DNA of 64,000 bases from Hermatobates lingyangjiaoensis (Eukaryota > Arthropoda > Insecta > Hemiptera > Hermatobatidae): positions 620,001 through 684,000 of the forward strand of contig JAPFBL010000231.1 of assembly GCA_026182355.1 (NCBI GenBank), written 5' to 3'. The translations under genes were made by a program, and so were the position numbers. Below are positions 13,001 through 23,837 of the stretch, piece after piece (position 1 is the stretch's first letter; each line of letters opens with the position of its first letter). Below the pieces are notes generated by a model. The model worked only from the letters and a program-made list of their open reading frames with translations. It was not told the origin of the DNA and made no database searches.

Positions 13001-13004
13001 TAAA

Positions 13005-13340
13005 TAAAGTATAGTTGTCGTGAAAAAAATTGATTTCGAGATTTTCACGGAATTACATGTTTTCAGACACAGAAGTTGTTTTAAGAAGTTTTTTCGATGA
13101 TGTCTGTGTGTGTGTGTGTCTCTGTAGGTGGGATGGGAGAGTATGTATCCAAAATATACTCGTATGTGGCCACACTACGGTCTAGAATGAAATTAATATT
13201 TTATGAAAAAATTGGCCCTCATAGTGCAGATAAGCGCTATTGTCCGTAGGAATTATGCTTGATAGGAAAAAGGTCACTTTTTTCGCCAAAAACCTATTTT
13301 TAGACTACATTTTCTTCTCCTAAACCACTAGTTATCTAAA
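13005..13340 (+). repeat. Family A copy (5' part)
   Basis: It has the family's order of blocks: AAGTATAGT, a GTCGTGAAAAAAATTGA segment, CGAGATTTT, ACGGAATTACATGTTTT, then GATGATGTCTGTGTGTG microsatellite, then CACACTACGGTC, GGCCCTCAT, GAATTATGC, and GTCACTTTTTTCGCCAAAAA. It matches 55195-55510 in the same orientation. It is non-coding and truncated after the TTCTCCTAAAC block. Confidence 0.75.
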
Positions 13341-13435
13341 GCCCAGTGAACTTCAAGTATCTCGAAACAGTAATTAATTAAGCTAATTTAGATTAAACAA
13401 CGCACCAGTAGGTAGCGATCTATGTCACATATCTG

Positions 13436-13720
13436 TTTAGGGGCCAGTTTAGTTCAGTACTTAAGGCTCTCACCACTGAACTGTTGGGTCCATGGTTTGA
13501 TACCCTCTCTGGCTTTCGATTTATTCACTTGGGAATGTGAATAAATCTGACCGTTTCGTCCCTCGGAGAGGACGTTAAACCGTCGTTCACAAGCCTGTAT
13601 AATATCAGGGATACGTAAAAGAATCCTACTCTAAATACATTTGAGTTAGGTAAAATATAAGACTCCTAATGTAGAGTCACCGATCAAACAGAAAAACAGC
13701 AAGGGCTGACGTTTTTAACC
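13436..13720 (+). mobile_element. tRNA-derived SINE
   Basis: A box A-like TAGTTCAGTAC (13450-13460) is followed about 44 nt later by a box B-like GGTTTGATACC (13494-13504). That arrangement is the internal RNA polymerase III promoter of a tRNA, and the sequence between can be read as decayed D and anticodon arms. A unique body follows with GGAGAGGACGTTAAACCGTC (about 13565-13584), a phrase of the kind found after the tRNA head in arthropod SINEs. Box B has one departure from consensus. The 3' end is not sharply defined, and no target duplication was identified. Confidence 0.55.
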
Positions 13721-14107
13721 CGCTAGGGGATCGGATTAAACAAATAATACACACACTCCTGTTTAAACACATACTTCATGTGATTTCTAGTAAAGGTCTT
13801 AAAATGTGGTCTCATATTTCAAAGCACTGATATTAATACATTTCACATACTTAGTAAAATCTCACGTGGAATATGGTAGCACTATTTTGTGTTTCTCATT
13901 TTCATTTAGCAGTAATTTTATAGAAAAAACCCAAAATGTTTTTGCAGTATATTGTGTATAGCACTATTACTTCTTTGTAGATAATAGTACAGATATTGAA
14001 TGACTAATTATAGAAATCTAATTGCAAATGTAAAGAGAATAGATGAATTGGGTTGGGGTAAGTTTCTCCAAAATAGTTTCAAACGAAACTAACTGCATCG
14101 CCCTACA

Positions 14108-15319
14108 TCTATCAGCACATTAAGCAAATGCCTCTGTATACACTACATTAGCTGTCAGTCCTTCAGGTCCATGGAAGAACAACCAGTTAGAACCTCTGAC
14201 TCTTGAGCAAGTAAACTACAGTTGACCATGTCAGAAAACCTTGGTCTCGCTAACTTGAATTCCTGCGTTAGATAAAGTTTTCCCTTGCGACTCAGTTAAC
14301 ATCAATGCTAAATAGACTCTGAAAGGACTTTGCAATCGTTTCAACGGAAACAAATAGTGGCTCAGAATCAATGGTATGCGTGGTATACACACAGACTCCC
14401 CAATACCTCTATAACATAGACTCCGCATCTATTGCATATCTGTGCAGAGTACGAACTCATAGTCGTGTCCCGTTGCACAGTTTTGGGACACTCACGTTTC
14501 GTAACATGAAATTTGTTACTGCTATTAAATTGCAGCATGATTGGTGCTTCAACTTTAATTTTTTACTCATGAGTAGGCAGTCCAGGAGAAATAAATTTGC
14601 TTCCTCATCATTAATTACTCTCTTTACTGACTTGTAAGTTCTTTTCAGTATGATATAGCGTAACAACTTGTTTGTTGATTTTTTCTGCCTGTTCATGTTA
14701 AGGGCTGAGAATTGCTCATTCACAAAGATATTTATTATTAATAGATAGTACATCCTCACCTCTAGGAAACAACTTTTCAATTATGTCAAATACGCAATAT
14801 ATTCATATGCTCCAATGAAATTAAAATCAACTAACAATACCAACTTGTCACATCTGTGTATTTTCAAAACAAACTTGTCTGTGAAGTTAGGAAAATAAAG
14901 CTTAAAGCCTCATAACTTCGCTTCTCTACTGAATTATCAATTTATTCAGAGCCTATATTTTAAATTAGGCATACACAAAACTAGTGACAAAGTTTCAGCT
15001 CACTATATCTCATGGTAGCTGAGTTTACTTGTGACAAACGTTTCTGATTTAAACGTCCATAACTTCACTTCTACGTTGAATTTCCAATCAATTCAGAGCC
15101 TATATTTTAAGTTAGACATGCACAAGATCTATTGTCAAAGTTTCAGCCTGATATGTCTTATGGTAGCTGAGTTTACTTGTGACAATATTTTCCGGACAAA
15201 CAGACAGAAATTTTTCTAAGGGTGGATTTGGTTTCTCCAATGTATGAAACGTAAAGAAAACTTGAAATGAGTCAGTTCTAAGCAATGTACTGAGAAAATC
15301 ATTATTTTATTTACATAGA
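14108..15319 (-). mobile_element. Helitron copy 1 (deleted, helicase end only)
   Basis: This copy is closely similar to the copy at 27729-29025 and more distantly to 25147-26291 and 54119-54733. On the minus strand it begins near 15319 with TCTATGTAAATAAAA, typical of a Helitron 5' TC end. It then runs through a non-coding 5' part holding a tandemly doubled segment (about 14917-15040 and 15055-15185), then the last part of a decayed helicase gene. The 3' CTAG terminus is not evident here. The Rep/HUH nuclease region is absent, so it is non-autonomous. Confidence 0.7.
14150..14830 (-). pseudogene. Helitron Pif1-like helicase C-terminal remnant
   Basis: Helitrons encode a Rep-helicase protein whose C-terminus is a Pif1-family helicase. 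The minus strand here carries its final part in broken frames. An NEQFSALNMNRQKKSTNKLL segment corresponds to the usual 'W(L)CERAILAP.N..V..IN..LL' block. It is followed by YKSVKRVINDEEA, then LRNVSVPKLCNGTRL, then after a frame shift CIPRIPLILS, LQSPFRVYLALMLTESQGKT and LSNAGIQV. The last blocks are helicase motifs V/VI in degenerate form; the usual KSQGQTL is ESQGKTL here. No ATP-binding Walker A is present. It lies next to the element's 3' end, as expected. Confidence 0.75.
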
Positions 15320-16029
15320 AATCAAACGGTTGAAAAATATCTTAATATTTCAAGAGAAAGGTGTTGATATAAATTCAGCTAAAACAGTTTTTATAACATC
15401 GTTAATAGTAAGCTTCAAAAAACTGTTTAATTGAAGCACAAACAATAACTAAAACCAGAAAAATATTGAACCAATCTGGTAGATATAACTCAAAACCTAA
15501 ATCATGGCTTTACAAAATTACTACTGTTTCAATATTAAAACCAATAATACCATAACATATAATATAACATAGCATATAATATCATAACACATATCGCAGG
15601 TTGTATGGTCTTCGAAGGTAAATTTAAAAAAAATGAAATATGCCTTAATAAACAAATTCAAACATATTTAGGATAAAATGAGCAATGACCACCTGGTGTA
15701 CTTCATACATTGAAAATGTAATAAATATTTCCAGCACTGAGATGTTAATAAACTGTCCATTCTTTAGATTTTTTTTTTATCAAGCAGAAGTAATTTGCCG
15801 TTTACTGAGAGTAGTATTAAATAGAAATCTTTCTGTGGAATATAACATCTTCGATAATTTAATAGAAGGCAATTTTAATAGTTTGTTGCCATATCCAATG
15901 GCGTTTTTAGGAAATTTTACTGGAGGTATCGATGAGATTAAAAATGATTACCAAGATCGGAAGATTCCTAATTTTAAGAAAATATTTCTTGAATAGTATA
16001 CTGAAAGGTCAATAGTCAGAAATAAAACC
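15320..16029. other. AT-rich DNA with one unrecognised 103-codon frame
   Basis: A + strand frame at 15685-15996 could encode 103 residues, but I see no family motif, signal or repeat in it, and it ends just before a retrotransposon remnant. It may be chance or decayed mobile DNA. No gene is claimed. Confidence 0.35.
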
Positions 16030-16335
16030 AGTAAAAATAAGTTAACCCTGATCTGAGTACCAGGAAAACAGAATGTCCAGGGGAATGAGCCAGTGAACAT
16101 TCTGTGACCTAGATTCTGCCATAAGAGTCCCTGGCTTTCACAAGCATTCAATTAAGAATGAAGACAGAAGTAGATGAAAGGAGCTTTGAACAACTGGGGA
16201 CAATTTACTTTAAACATCTCTTTCTAACTGATAGTAAACTTGTAAACAATAATATCTTCAAAGGAAAGATTTAGAAATATCTAGCCGACAACTAACCAAA
16301 TATTGTACTCTTAATCACCACTACTCTGTCTGGAT
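16030..16335 (+). mobile_element. Older LINE remnant, left half (RNase H region)
   Basis: Around 16042-16104 one frame reads LTLI, stop, then VPGKQNVQGNEPVNIL. This matches the RNase H signature of I/R1/Jockey-type LINEs (WVPGH..I.GNE.AD.LA), with the tryptophan codon turned into TGA. The same frame resumes at 16324 with LCLDEAE after the younger element is removed, giving the C-terminal zinc-finger region. The copy is full of stops and is an old fossil. It is interrupted at 16335 by the R1-clade insertion. Confidence 0.65.
16323..16335 (+). repeat. Left target site duplication of the R1-clade LINE
   Basis: The 13-base word ACTCTGTCTGGAT here is repeated exactly at 18275-18287, directly after the element's poly(A) tail. 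It duplicates bases of the older LINE remnant, showing insertion by target-primed reverse transcription. Confidence 0.85.
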
Positions 16336-18275
16336 TCCCTAATCATCCGCCAAGGGAAATGAATGACTGGGAAATAGAAGATAACTTTCAGGCCTTCTCA
16401 AATAAGGAATTAGAAGAAGCCGTTCAATCTATGAAGGATAAAAAAGCACCAGGCCCTGACGGTATACCCAGCGAAGTTTTAAAGATCGTAGCAAAGCATT
16501 CTCCGGAAATGCTACTAAACATGTATAATGCGTTTCTGCGAGAGGGAGTATTCTACAGCAACTGGAAGACTGGACGACTAGTTTTAATCTTGAAAAGCTT
16601 CTCAGGGGTAGAATGCTGGCGGCAATCAGAGCTGCTGGAGATCTGTCTCCTATGCAGTATGGATTTCGTTCAGGAAGATCCACAATCGATGCGATCAGCA
16701 AAGTTAAAGAAGCTGTTCACCATGCGGAAGACTTCAATCACCACTCACGCAGGGTCGTACTTCTGGTTACCCTCGATGTAAGAAACGCGTTTAACTCTGT
16801 CAGGTGGTGTGATATCATGAATGCGCTAGGAGGGATCTTTAGGCTACCTAACTATCTCCTACGCATTATAGATGACTACCTAAATGATCGCTCAATCATT
16901 TATCAGACAGATGATGGACCTAGGAGAATGAAGATTACGGGAGGGGCCGTACAAGGTTCAATTCTAGGCCCTGACCTATGGAACGTCACTTATGACGAGC
17001 TGCTGAGACTCAAGTTACCAGAAGAGACTCAGCTCATAGCATACGCCGACGATGTGGCAGCAATTATAGCTGCGCGAGACATTGAGCTAGCACAGCTCAA
17101 GCTCAATCAGACCATGAGGACTGTCAGCCACTGGATGGAAAATCACGGGCTATCACTGGCTCTAAACAAGACGGAGGTTGTTCTTTTAACCAAAAAGAGA
17201 GGGCCTGTAATATTCCCAGTGATAGTCGGAGGAACAGAAGTAATGACTAAGCCAGCTGGCAAATATCTAGGAGTAACTTTAGACACAAAAATGGGATTTC
17301 TGCCACAGATAAAGACTGCAACACACAAGGCCTCAGAAAGCGTTCGAGCTTTAAGCAGAGTAATGGCAAACGTCGGAGGTTCCAAGGCAACTAAGAGACG
17401 TCTCTTAATGTCAGCAGTGCAGTCAGTGCTGTTATACGGAGCAGAGATCTGGGGGAAAGCTGTAAATAAGAAAGGTCACAGAAAAAGATTGCTTGTAGTA
17501 CAAAGGAGAGCAGCGTTAAGATTGTGCTCTGCTTATCGTACGATATCAGAATCAGCAGTACTGGTGATAGCGAGCATCATTCCAGTTGACCTACTGGCGA
17601 GAGAAAGGGAGGCCATTTACAGAAGAAAGGAAGAAATTGGTAGGGAAAATGCTCGCTCAGAAGAGAGGAGACGTACCTTCGACAGATGGCAAGATGCGTG
17701 GGAGAATGATACTAGAGGGCGCTGGACCTTCAAACTAATTAGAGATGTCCGATCATGGATTGAGAGAGGTCATGGAGAGGTGGGATATCACCTTACGCAA
17801 TTTCTGAGTGGACATGGTTACTTCCGCGCCTACCTGTGCAAGATAGGGAAGCACCAAACATCCGAGTGTCTGTATTGTCCAGCGTTAGATGATGTGGAAC
17901 ACACATTCTTTTCTTGTCCCAAATGGAACAGCCAGAGGAGAGACTTGATACAAAGGATAGGCATATTCTCCCCAGAAACGATCATTGAAAAAATGATCCG
18001 GAGTTCTGGGGCATGGAATATGGTAGATGGCCTAGCCAGAACGATATTGACGACGAAAAAGCGATACTTGGAAGATCTAGAAGGATAATAAAGCAAGTAT
18101 GCCTCACCTAAGGTAAGCTACGACCAAGCCTGAAGTAATGTGGAAAACAGTTCCAGGCTAGGTCCTAGGTGAAAAAGGGGGTGTTTTAGTTGGTAGTCTG
18201 GTTCATACTGGGAGCCCAGCACTATGTGCGTAAATGCATTTCACCTCCTTACCCAAAAAAAAAAAAAAAAAAAAA
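16336..18275 (+). mobile_element. 5'-truncated R1-clade non-LTR retrotransposon
   Basis: The element is bounded by an exact 13-bp target duplication and ends in a 21-A tract (18255-18275). It starts inside ORF2, at the FPNHPPRE motif that lies between the endonuclease and RT domains, so the promoter, ORF1 and endonuclease are missing. It contains the RT gene to its stop codon at 18088 and a short 3' UTR with a GGTGTTTTAGTTGGTAGTCT segment. The long open frame and perfect target duplication suggest a fairly recent insertion compared with the other mobile DNA here. It lies inside an older LINE fossil, which makes the arrangement nested. Confidence 0.88.
16338..18088 (+). pseudogene. R1-clade reverse transcriptase (ORF2, truncated, internal deletion)
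   Basis: This ORF would copy the element's RNA into DNA at a nicked target. Frame 1 (from 16338) has FPNHPPRE, then KKAPGPDGIPSEVLK (about 16440-16484), then NWKTGRLVLI. At about 16587-16590 the frame changes and resumes as LEKLLRGRM, MQYGFRSGRSTIDAI, the palm motif LVTLDVRNAFNSVRW, AVQGSILGPDLWN, the catalytic YADD (17042-17053) and KYLGVTLDT. A C-terminal CLYC..H....C zinc finger follows (C at 17867). The 20-25 residues normally between VLIPK and LEKLL, including the YRPI block, are missing through a deletion that also shifts the frame. From 16613 to 18088 the 491-codon frame is intact. No endonuclease is encoded. Confidence 0.88.
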
Positions 18276-18287
18276 CTCTGTCTGGAT
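18275..18287 (+). repeat. Right target site duplication of the R1-clade LINE
   Basis: This is an exact copy of ACTCTGTCTGGAT at 16323-16335, next to the poly(A) tract. The first A could belong to either the tail or the duplication. Confidence 0.85.
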
Positions 18288-18400
18288 GAGGCAGAAACCT
18301 TTGAACACATTCTGTTTGAGTGCAATGAAATCGCGATTCAGAAGTTAAAAGTATTGTGGAAATCATACATATAAAAATTAAAAGTGAGAAATTCCTTTCA
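18288..18400 (+). mobile_element. Older LINE remnant, right half (C-terminal zinc-finger region)
   Basis: With the R1 element and one duplication copy removed, the frame of the RNase H remnant continues as LCLDEAETFEHILFEC and NEIAIQ. This is the C-terminal HxxxxC finger found after RNase H in I/R1/Jockey-type LINEs (usually CRLC..E.ET.EHILFEC). The sequence then fades into AT-rich DNA by about 18400. Confidence 0.65.
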
Positions 18401-21200
18401 AAGGACAATTATAAAAATAAAGTCTATTAAAAACTTTAAATTGAAAAGTTAAATTTTAAAAAAGGAAACACAGTAGGAAAGATATGATATCTATGTGGCT
18501 AAGTTCAATGAGACTCAGACCATCAGTTTAATAATAATTATAACAACGACAAAAATATGTCAGATTATCATAAATCAATGATTTTCAGTTTTTTATAACC
18601 CACAGCATAAATATAGTCATGTTAAAGCTACTGACATTTCTAAAATGGAAATTTATAAATTTGATTATATTTTAATAGGGCGTTTGATATTTCGACTACA
18701 CCACGACGCCAACATTGAAATAAAAAGAAAACTCAATTGATTATCACAGAGTTTGATATCGTATTTACCCACTATAAAGTGGAGTGTAGATTACTTTACT
18801 TTTATCTAGTAAAAGTGAATCCAGAATGGATATAGATTAGTTGACTTGTTATCCAAGCATTTTTTCAATTTATAATTAAACAACTCATGATTTTTCGTCT
18901 CAATTATGCTTTTTGTGTAGTGTTGTAAAGAGCCTTTATCTTCACTAGGAAGCTGCAGTTGACCCTTCTGTTTTTAAAATAACCCACTTGATTCGGAAAA
19001 TAAACTACATCACATAAAAAGTAAATACTACGTGACTGTACAAATCTAAAAAGTTGTGGTGTTGTCAGTGTGTCCAACGAAATACCACGACCGTTTACAT
19101 ACCAATTTCACTGATTTTCATTGGACATAGTTTAATTGAAACTAAAATAACTAGGGATGTTAGTTCAAATTAGGACAATATTTCCTTGGAAAAAGTAAAC
19201 GAAATTTGCTTCTAATTTAGTAAACTTAAATTCAATTACTTAAAATTTTCTAATTATATGTTGTCATAATAATTATGGTAAATGTTCCTTATGTGATGAA
19301 ATTATACAATCAGTTCAAGAATGTGAGGGCAAATTCTTTAAATTTAAACATTATAGCCCTGTAATATGAAGTGACGTCTATTAGAGTTTTCATAAAAATG
19401 CATGTTAGAGCCACCATTCTAGAAGTTATTTTTTTAAATTTTTCATTAAGAGAGATATTTACGTATATGCTAAAATCTTCAAATTAATTTTTGAAAAAGT
19501 TAGATAAAAAAACAAAGATTCTCTCAATATTTCTACAACTATCGAAGGAAGGTGAGATAATTATGAGTTGAAACAATCAAAAACTGAGCGCTGGTGATGT
19601 TCAGAGGAATTTTTGATGCGTCAAAGGTACAGTACTGGTCCAAGAAGTTAGCTAAATCAGGGTAAAAAAAAAAGAAACATATTATCTACTAGTTGATGCA
19701 AGCCTATTAGACAAAGCTATTTATCTTTGTTAATAATGAGCCTAATATGAATGAGCCATTACTAATGTTTATGGTATTTGATATGTTCAATTTTGTTAAT
19801 GAACACTGAATCTATTTATTGACAATATTCATGTTTTATAATTCATCATTATAATTTCTAACAATTTCTATCATGATTACCTATTTATCGCAATTCATCA
19901 ACTGATAACACTTGTTTATATGCAAGAATAAGTCATCACTTCAATCAGCTCTGGCGTTTAACTATTGATTTTGTTTGACAGCAATTTACAGTAGTGCAAT
20001 ATTTAAGAAAAATTTCGCAAAATGCCACTATACACAAATTTCTAGGTAGTTGTAATGTCCCGCATTATCAACACTAGATAACAGATTTATCAATGTCAAG
20101 ATTGCGACCAAACCGAGAATTTGGATTCAATAACACACCGCTTGATAAGGCTTTGACTTTTAACATTAAACGGGTTTCTGTCTCCATATTGGAGAACATT
20201 TACAGATTGAAAGTTTTCTTTTTAAAACATTAGAGAAAAGTGGGGATTTCAATGAGTGAGCGATAGAAATATTGTTGCTAATTTCATTGTTTATATATTT
20301 AACAGAAGTTATTCTAAAGATTCAATCAAAAACATGTTTCAAAATAAACATTTTATCATCCGTTAATCTGGATGGGAAGAATGAACTGGATATTGTAAAA
20401 TATCTAACGCGTCACAGTACATATGAGCAGTACAAAATTGTTAAACCCGAAGTTCATTAAGTTTTTAATTAGTTATTTAAATAACATTCGGCTCGAGCAT
20501 CTTTTGCTATACACCAGCAATCATATGTATAAAACTCATAAGTGGATTAAGAAAAAAGTGGATAAAAGATGGCAAGAATAACCGGGCCTAATATAGTTTA
20601 AAAAGCTCATTCCAACGGAACTTGTATTTATAAAAAAAGGCTATTCCTCAAAGGAAGGATTTAAAAGTAAGTGCAAAATATCTATCCGGAGTTTGTCGTC
20701 TTAATTACTAATTATGCAAGCTGTAGTACAATAAAACGAAGAATGCAGACTGTAAATCTAGAAGAGGTGGAATTTTTGATCATATTATATAGAATGCGAG
20801 GCTTGAATCGCCTTGACGAGGGTAAAGTATTTGGAAAATCATACCTAAAACCAAAAAAATAAAAGAAGTGAGTGAGAAGTAACCATGTTTGTTTAGTGTT
20901 AATTATGAAGTTCACTAAAGAACTTAAAATGAGAAGTTGAATTTAGTGACATTGGGATTTAGAATTTGACAAATACAGCCACAAATAGCATGATTCCGAT
21001 GTGTTCAGGCCCTTAGTTCAATAATTCTGACAATATATCAGATTCAAGTCTCCTATAACCGATAAAATTATTATTAATACAGGTAAACAGATGATACATT
21101 ATTAAAGATCCAGAAGTTTGATATACGTATACACGGTAGCCACTCCACAATAAATAAAAATCAGTTAATTGTCAACGAGTTTTATATTAAGATTATTTAT
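18401..21200. other. AT-rich intergenic DNA, no gene recognised
   Basis: Several short frames exist (for example near 20272 and 20671), but none has recognisable motifs. GTAGTG/GGAGTG-type words at 18781 and 21010 may be family A fragments. Nothing else was seen. Confidence 0.45.
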
Positions 21201-21340
21201 GGTAAAGTTGAGTGTAGGCCACTCCAGATCTTTTACCCTACTATATATAGAGGGAAATTGGTTCGTAACATTGAATCTCTTAGTCCGAAGGTTGTGAATA
21301 CCGAGACTACGGTTCACTTTCATGGAACGTATAGCCATCA
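21201..21340 (+). repeat. Family A 3' terminal motif plus extension
   Basis: GTAAAGTTGAGTGTAGG followed by CCACTCCAGAT is the same terminal motif as at 56794, 57605, (minus) 57738 and (minus) 50697. It is followed by a segment shared with 8940-9070 (GGAAATTGGTTC, GAGACTACGGTTCACTT). No protein coding was seen. Confidence 0.65.
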
Positions 21341-22877
21341 TTTTGTCCTAATATATAGGAAATTGATTTATGATTAATTTTCCAAGGTATTATCTAGTTC
21401 TTATGGAATGCTGTATACAATTTGTAATAATAGATGTATTTGCTACTAAGCAAAATAAATCCAGCTTTTAATATTTGATTTACTTTGACTAAGCATCTGA
21501 AAACAGTTTACGAGATAAATATTTATATTATTCTGTTCTTATTATTATGTTAACAGTTATATTTTAATTTCTTTCTAGTGATGATAAGCACAAATTGGCA
21601 ATGTACTTAAAGAGTTCAGTTTTACTACACTTATTTGTAACTATTAGATTACATCCCCAATCTATGCCTTTCCATTTAATATGTAACATAATAATGTATT
21701 TCAATATGTTTTACTAATGTTGTGCATGAATTATCAATACTCGTCTGATAATATTATTGGATATTTACACTACTCAATCATATTAGTATAGCCAATGTTA
21801 ATGTTCCCTGTTTCTTTTCATTTTTAAGTGAACGTCATTTCTAATACTCCAAACAAAAGTTCTCTAATTGTTCTAATAACATTTACTGGAACTGTAAAAA
21901 TGTAATTAAAAATGTAATTTATTAAAATTATATTTAACTCAATACCCATATATATTAGTTGACAAGTAGTTAGTAAATATAGAGTAGCTAAATAACAATT
22001 AATCATGATTTATTAAGTAATATTAAATTAATTAAAGTGACTGCTCATTATTACTAAGACAATTTTTTTTTTTGGTAAAGTTGAGTGTACATAATAATTT
22101 TTCATTGTGCTAATGACTTCCTTTATTATAAGATTTTGAGTGTACAGTAAACTTTAATCAATTCGTGCTAGTTACTCTCTTATTTAAGCCAAAGGAGTCT
22201 TGAACTTCGTCCTACATAAAAGCGCATATAAATTTGATATTAAAACAGTTTTGTTTGTTTATCATTAAAAACTGTTTTCAATAAGAAATAATTTTGAATA
22301 TTGCATAACAACAATTGAAAATTTGTTAGTAACATCTCATTTATGTAAATAGCGATGTTTTTTTTCATTAATGAATAACAAAAGAGAACAAAGAAATGGC
22401 AAAAACTGAATGATCATTACAACTAAAAATTTGTAATGACAAATGCTAATTGTACACTTTTATAGTATCTTTATTACTTTGATATCTTACTTGATGTCAG
22501 AGAGAAAAACAAAAGCTGTATAGTAAACATTGTAATCGTCTTGGTGTTTTCAATTTTTTTTCTTTGATCATTTCTTCTTAAAATATTTTATTCCAAATAT
22601 TTTACTGTAATTATTTGCATCTGTCATGAAATAACTTTTAGAGACGTAGACGAGATCTAAAAAGTCGTCCTCATATCAAAACGTAATTAACCAGACCACT
22701 TAGACCTTTAGTAGCGTCACACAGAGCTACTTAAAGTTATTGAAACAGTGCACATCTTATATACTAACACATACTTAATATATATAAGTATTTATTTGGT
22801 ATTTTTTAAACCAATAATTGTTCAAGAAATTTCGAAAGAAAATGAGAGCCCTTGTCCAAGTGCCGTTTTAACATTTC
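21341..22877. other. AT-rich intergenic DNA, no gene recognised
   Basis: No supported coding region. A GGTAAAGTTGAGTGTAC word at 22074 is a partial match to the family A terminal motif. Confidence 0.45.
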
Positions 22878-23299
22878 GTTTGTGGGAGAGGACAACAGGC
22901 AGACATTTGAATATTTATTATTTGCCAGTTTGAAGAAACCAACACCAGATCGTCAAATTTTCTCCGAGCATTTAAAGACGATAATAAAAGCTACAGAAAT
23001 CTGAATAAATCATTATTTTAAAGGGATTTTTGACTCTAACAGTCATTTCATTCACTGACTCGATTGCTGATGGTACAATCTTCACGGCGTTTGTGGGAGA
23101 GGACAACAGGCAGACATCTGAATGTTTATCATTTGCCAGTTTGAGGAACACAACATCAGATCGTCAAATTTTCTCCGAGCATTTAAAGACGATAATAAAA
23201 TCTACAGAAATCTGAATAAATCATTATTTTAAAGGGATTTTTGACTCTAACAGTCATTTCATTCACTGACTCGATTGCTGATGGTCCAATCTTCACGGC
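22878..23299 (+). repeat. Tandem duplication, 2 x 211 bp
   Basis: The segment starting GTTTGTGGGAGAGGACAACA at 22878 repeats at 23089, a period of 211 bp. The right part is nearly identical between copies (CGTCAAATTTTCTCCGAGCA, GGGATTTTTGACTCTAACAG), while the first 80 bases differ at several sites. The second copy ends near 23299 with TTCACGGCGG. Short frames cross it (for example GEDNRQTSECLSFASLR), but I recognise no protein. Confidence 0.85.
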
Positions 23300-23721
23300 G
23301 GTTAAGAACTGTATAGTACAGTATAGTATAGTATAGTACTTTTCTTCAAAAAGTATGTTTTCGTTGAAAGTTGCATTACAACTCGGTTCAATATCTTTGT
23401 GATTAACTCGAAAGTTTATGCTGCCTGGAATATTTTGTTGGTAGTTGAAAGCGGCCACTATTTTTCATTGAACCTGTTTTGGGCTTTCCTCCAGGTGATG
23501 GTGCGTTAAGCTGACCTTGAGTTCAGTTGCTACCTGACAACCACCGAGTGGACTGCGTTCTTCTCTGTACTCTCACCATTTTAAAACCAGACAGGTTTAA
23601 CCTTTAATTCAGATTTCCATTATTTCTTCTTTGTTTATTAATTACTGTTTTTGTAAATACATATAAGTGATTATATTTTACCAATAAAAAGATTTCACAT
23701 AAACAAGTGAAATAACAATCA
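23300..23721. other. Unclassified spacer with short GTATA run
   Basis: A GTATAGTATAGTATAGTAC run lies near 23310-23339. A less AT-rich stretch (about 23450-23590, with CCTGACAACCACCGAGTGGA) may be an old repeat. No gene was seen. Confidence 0.4.
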
Positions 23722-23837
23722 ATGATCAAACCACAATATGAAATGGAAAAACAAGACTAAGATCTTTCAACCGTACAAGATCTTACGGTTGGAAGATCTT
23801 AGTCATGTTTTCCCATTTCATATTGTGGTTTGATCAT
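23722..23837 (+). repeat. Foldback relative of the 8658 element
   Basis: Arms of 54 nt (23722-23775 and 23784-23837) are inverted copies with three mismatches around an 8-nt loop. The sequence matches the outer part of the 8658 element (ATGATCAAACCACAATATGA and AAGACTAAGATCTTT). The right arm holds ACGGTT, GGAAGATCTTAGTC, corresponding to stem II 3' strand, GAA, AGATCT and AGTC of that element. The CTGACGA-like half is deleted, so no complete hammerhead core exists here. Confidence 0.75.

Noticed and set aside
14371..14637. + strand frame
   Set aside because: Antisense shadow of the Helitron helicase remnant on the minus strand.
15685..15996. 103-codon + strand frame
   Set aside because: No recognisable motif, composition like the background, and it ends just before a decayed LINE. 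It is kept only as an unclassified note.
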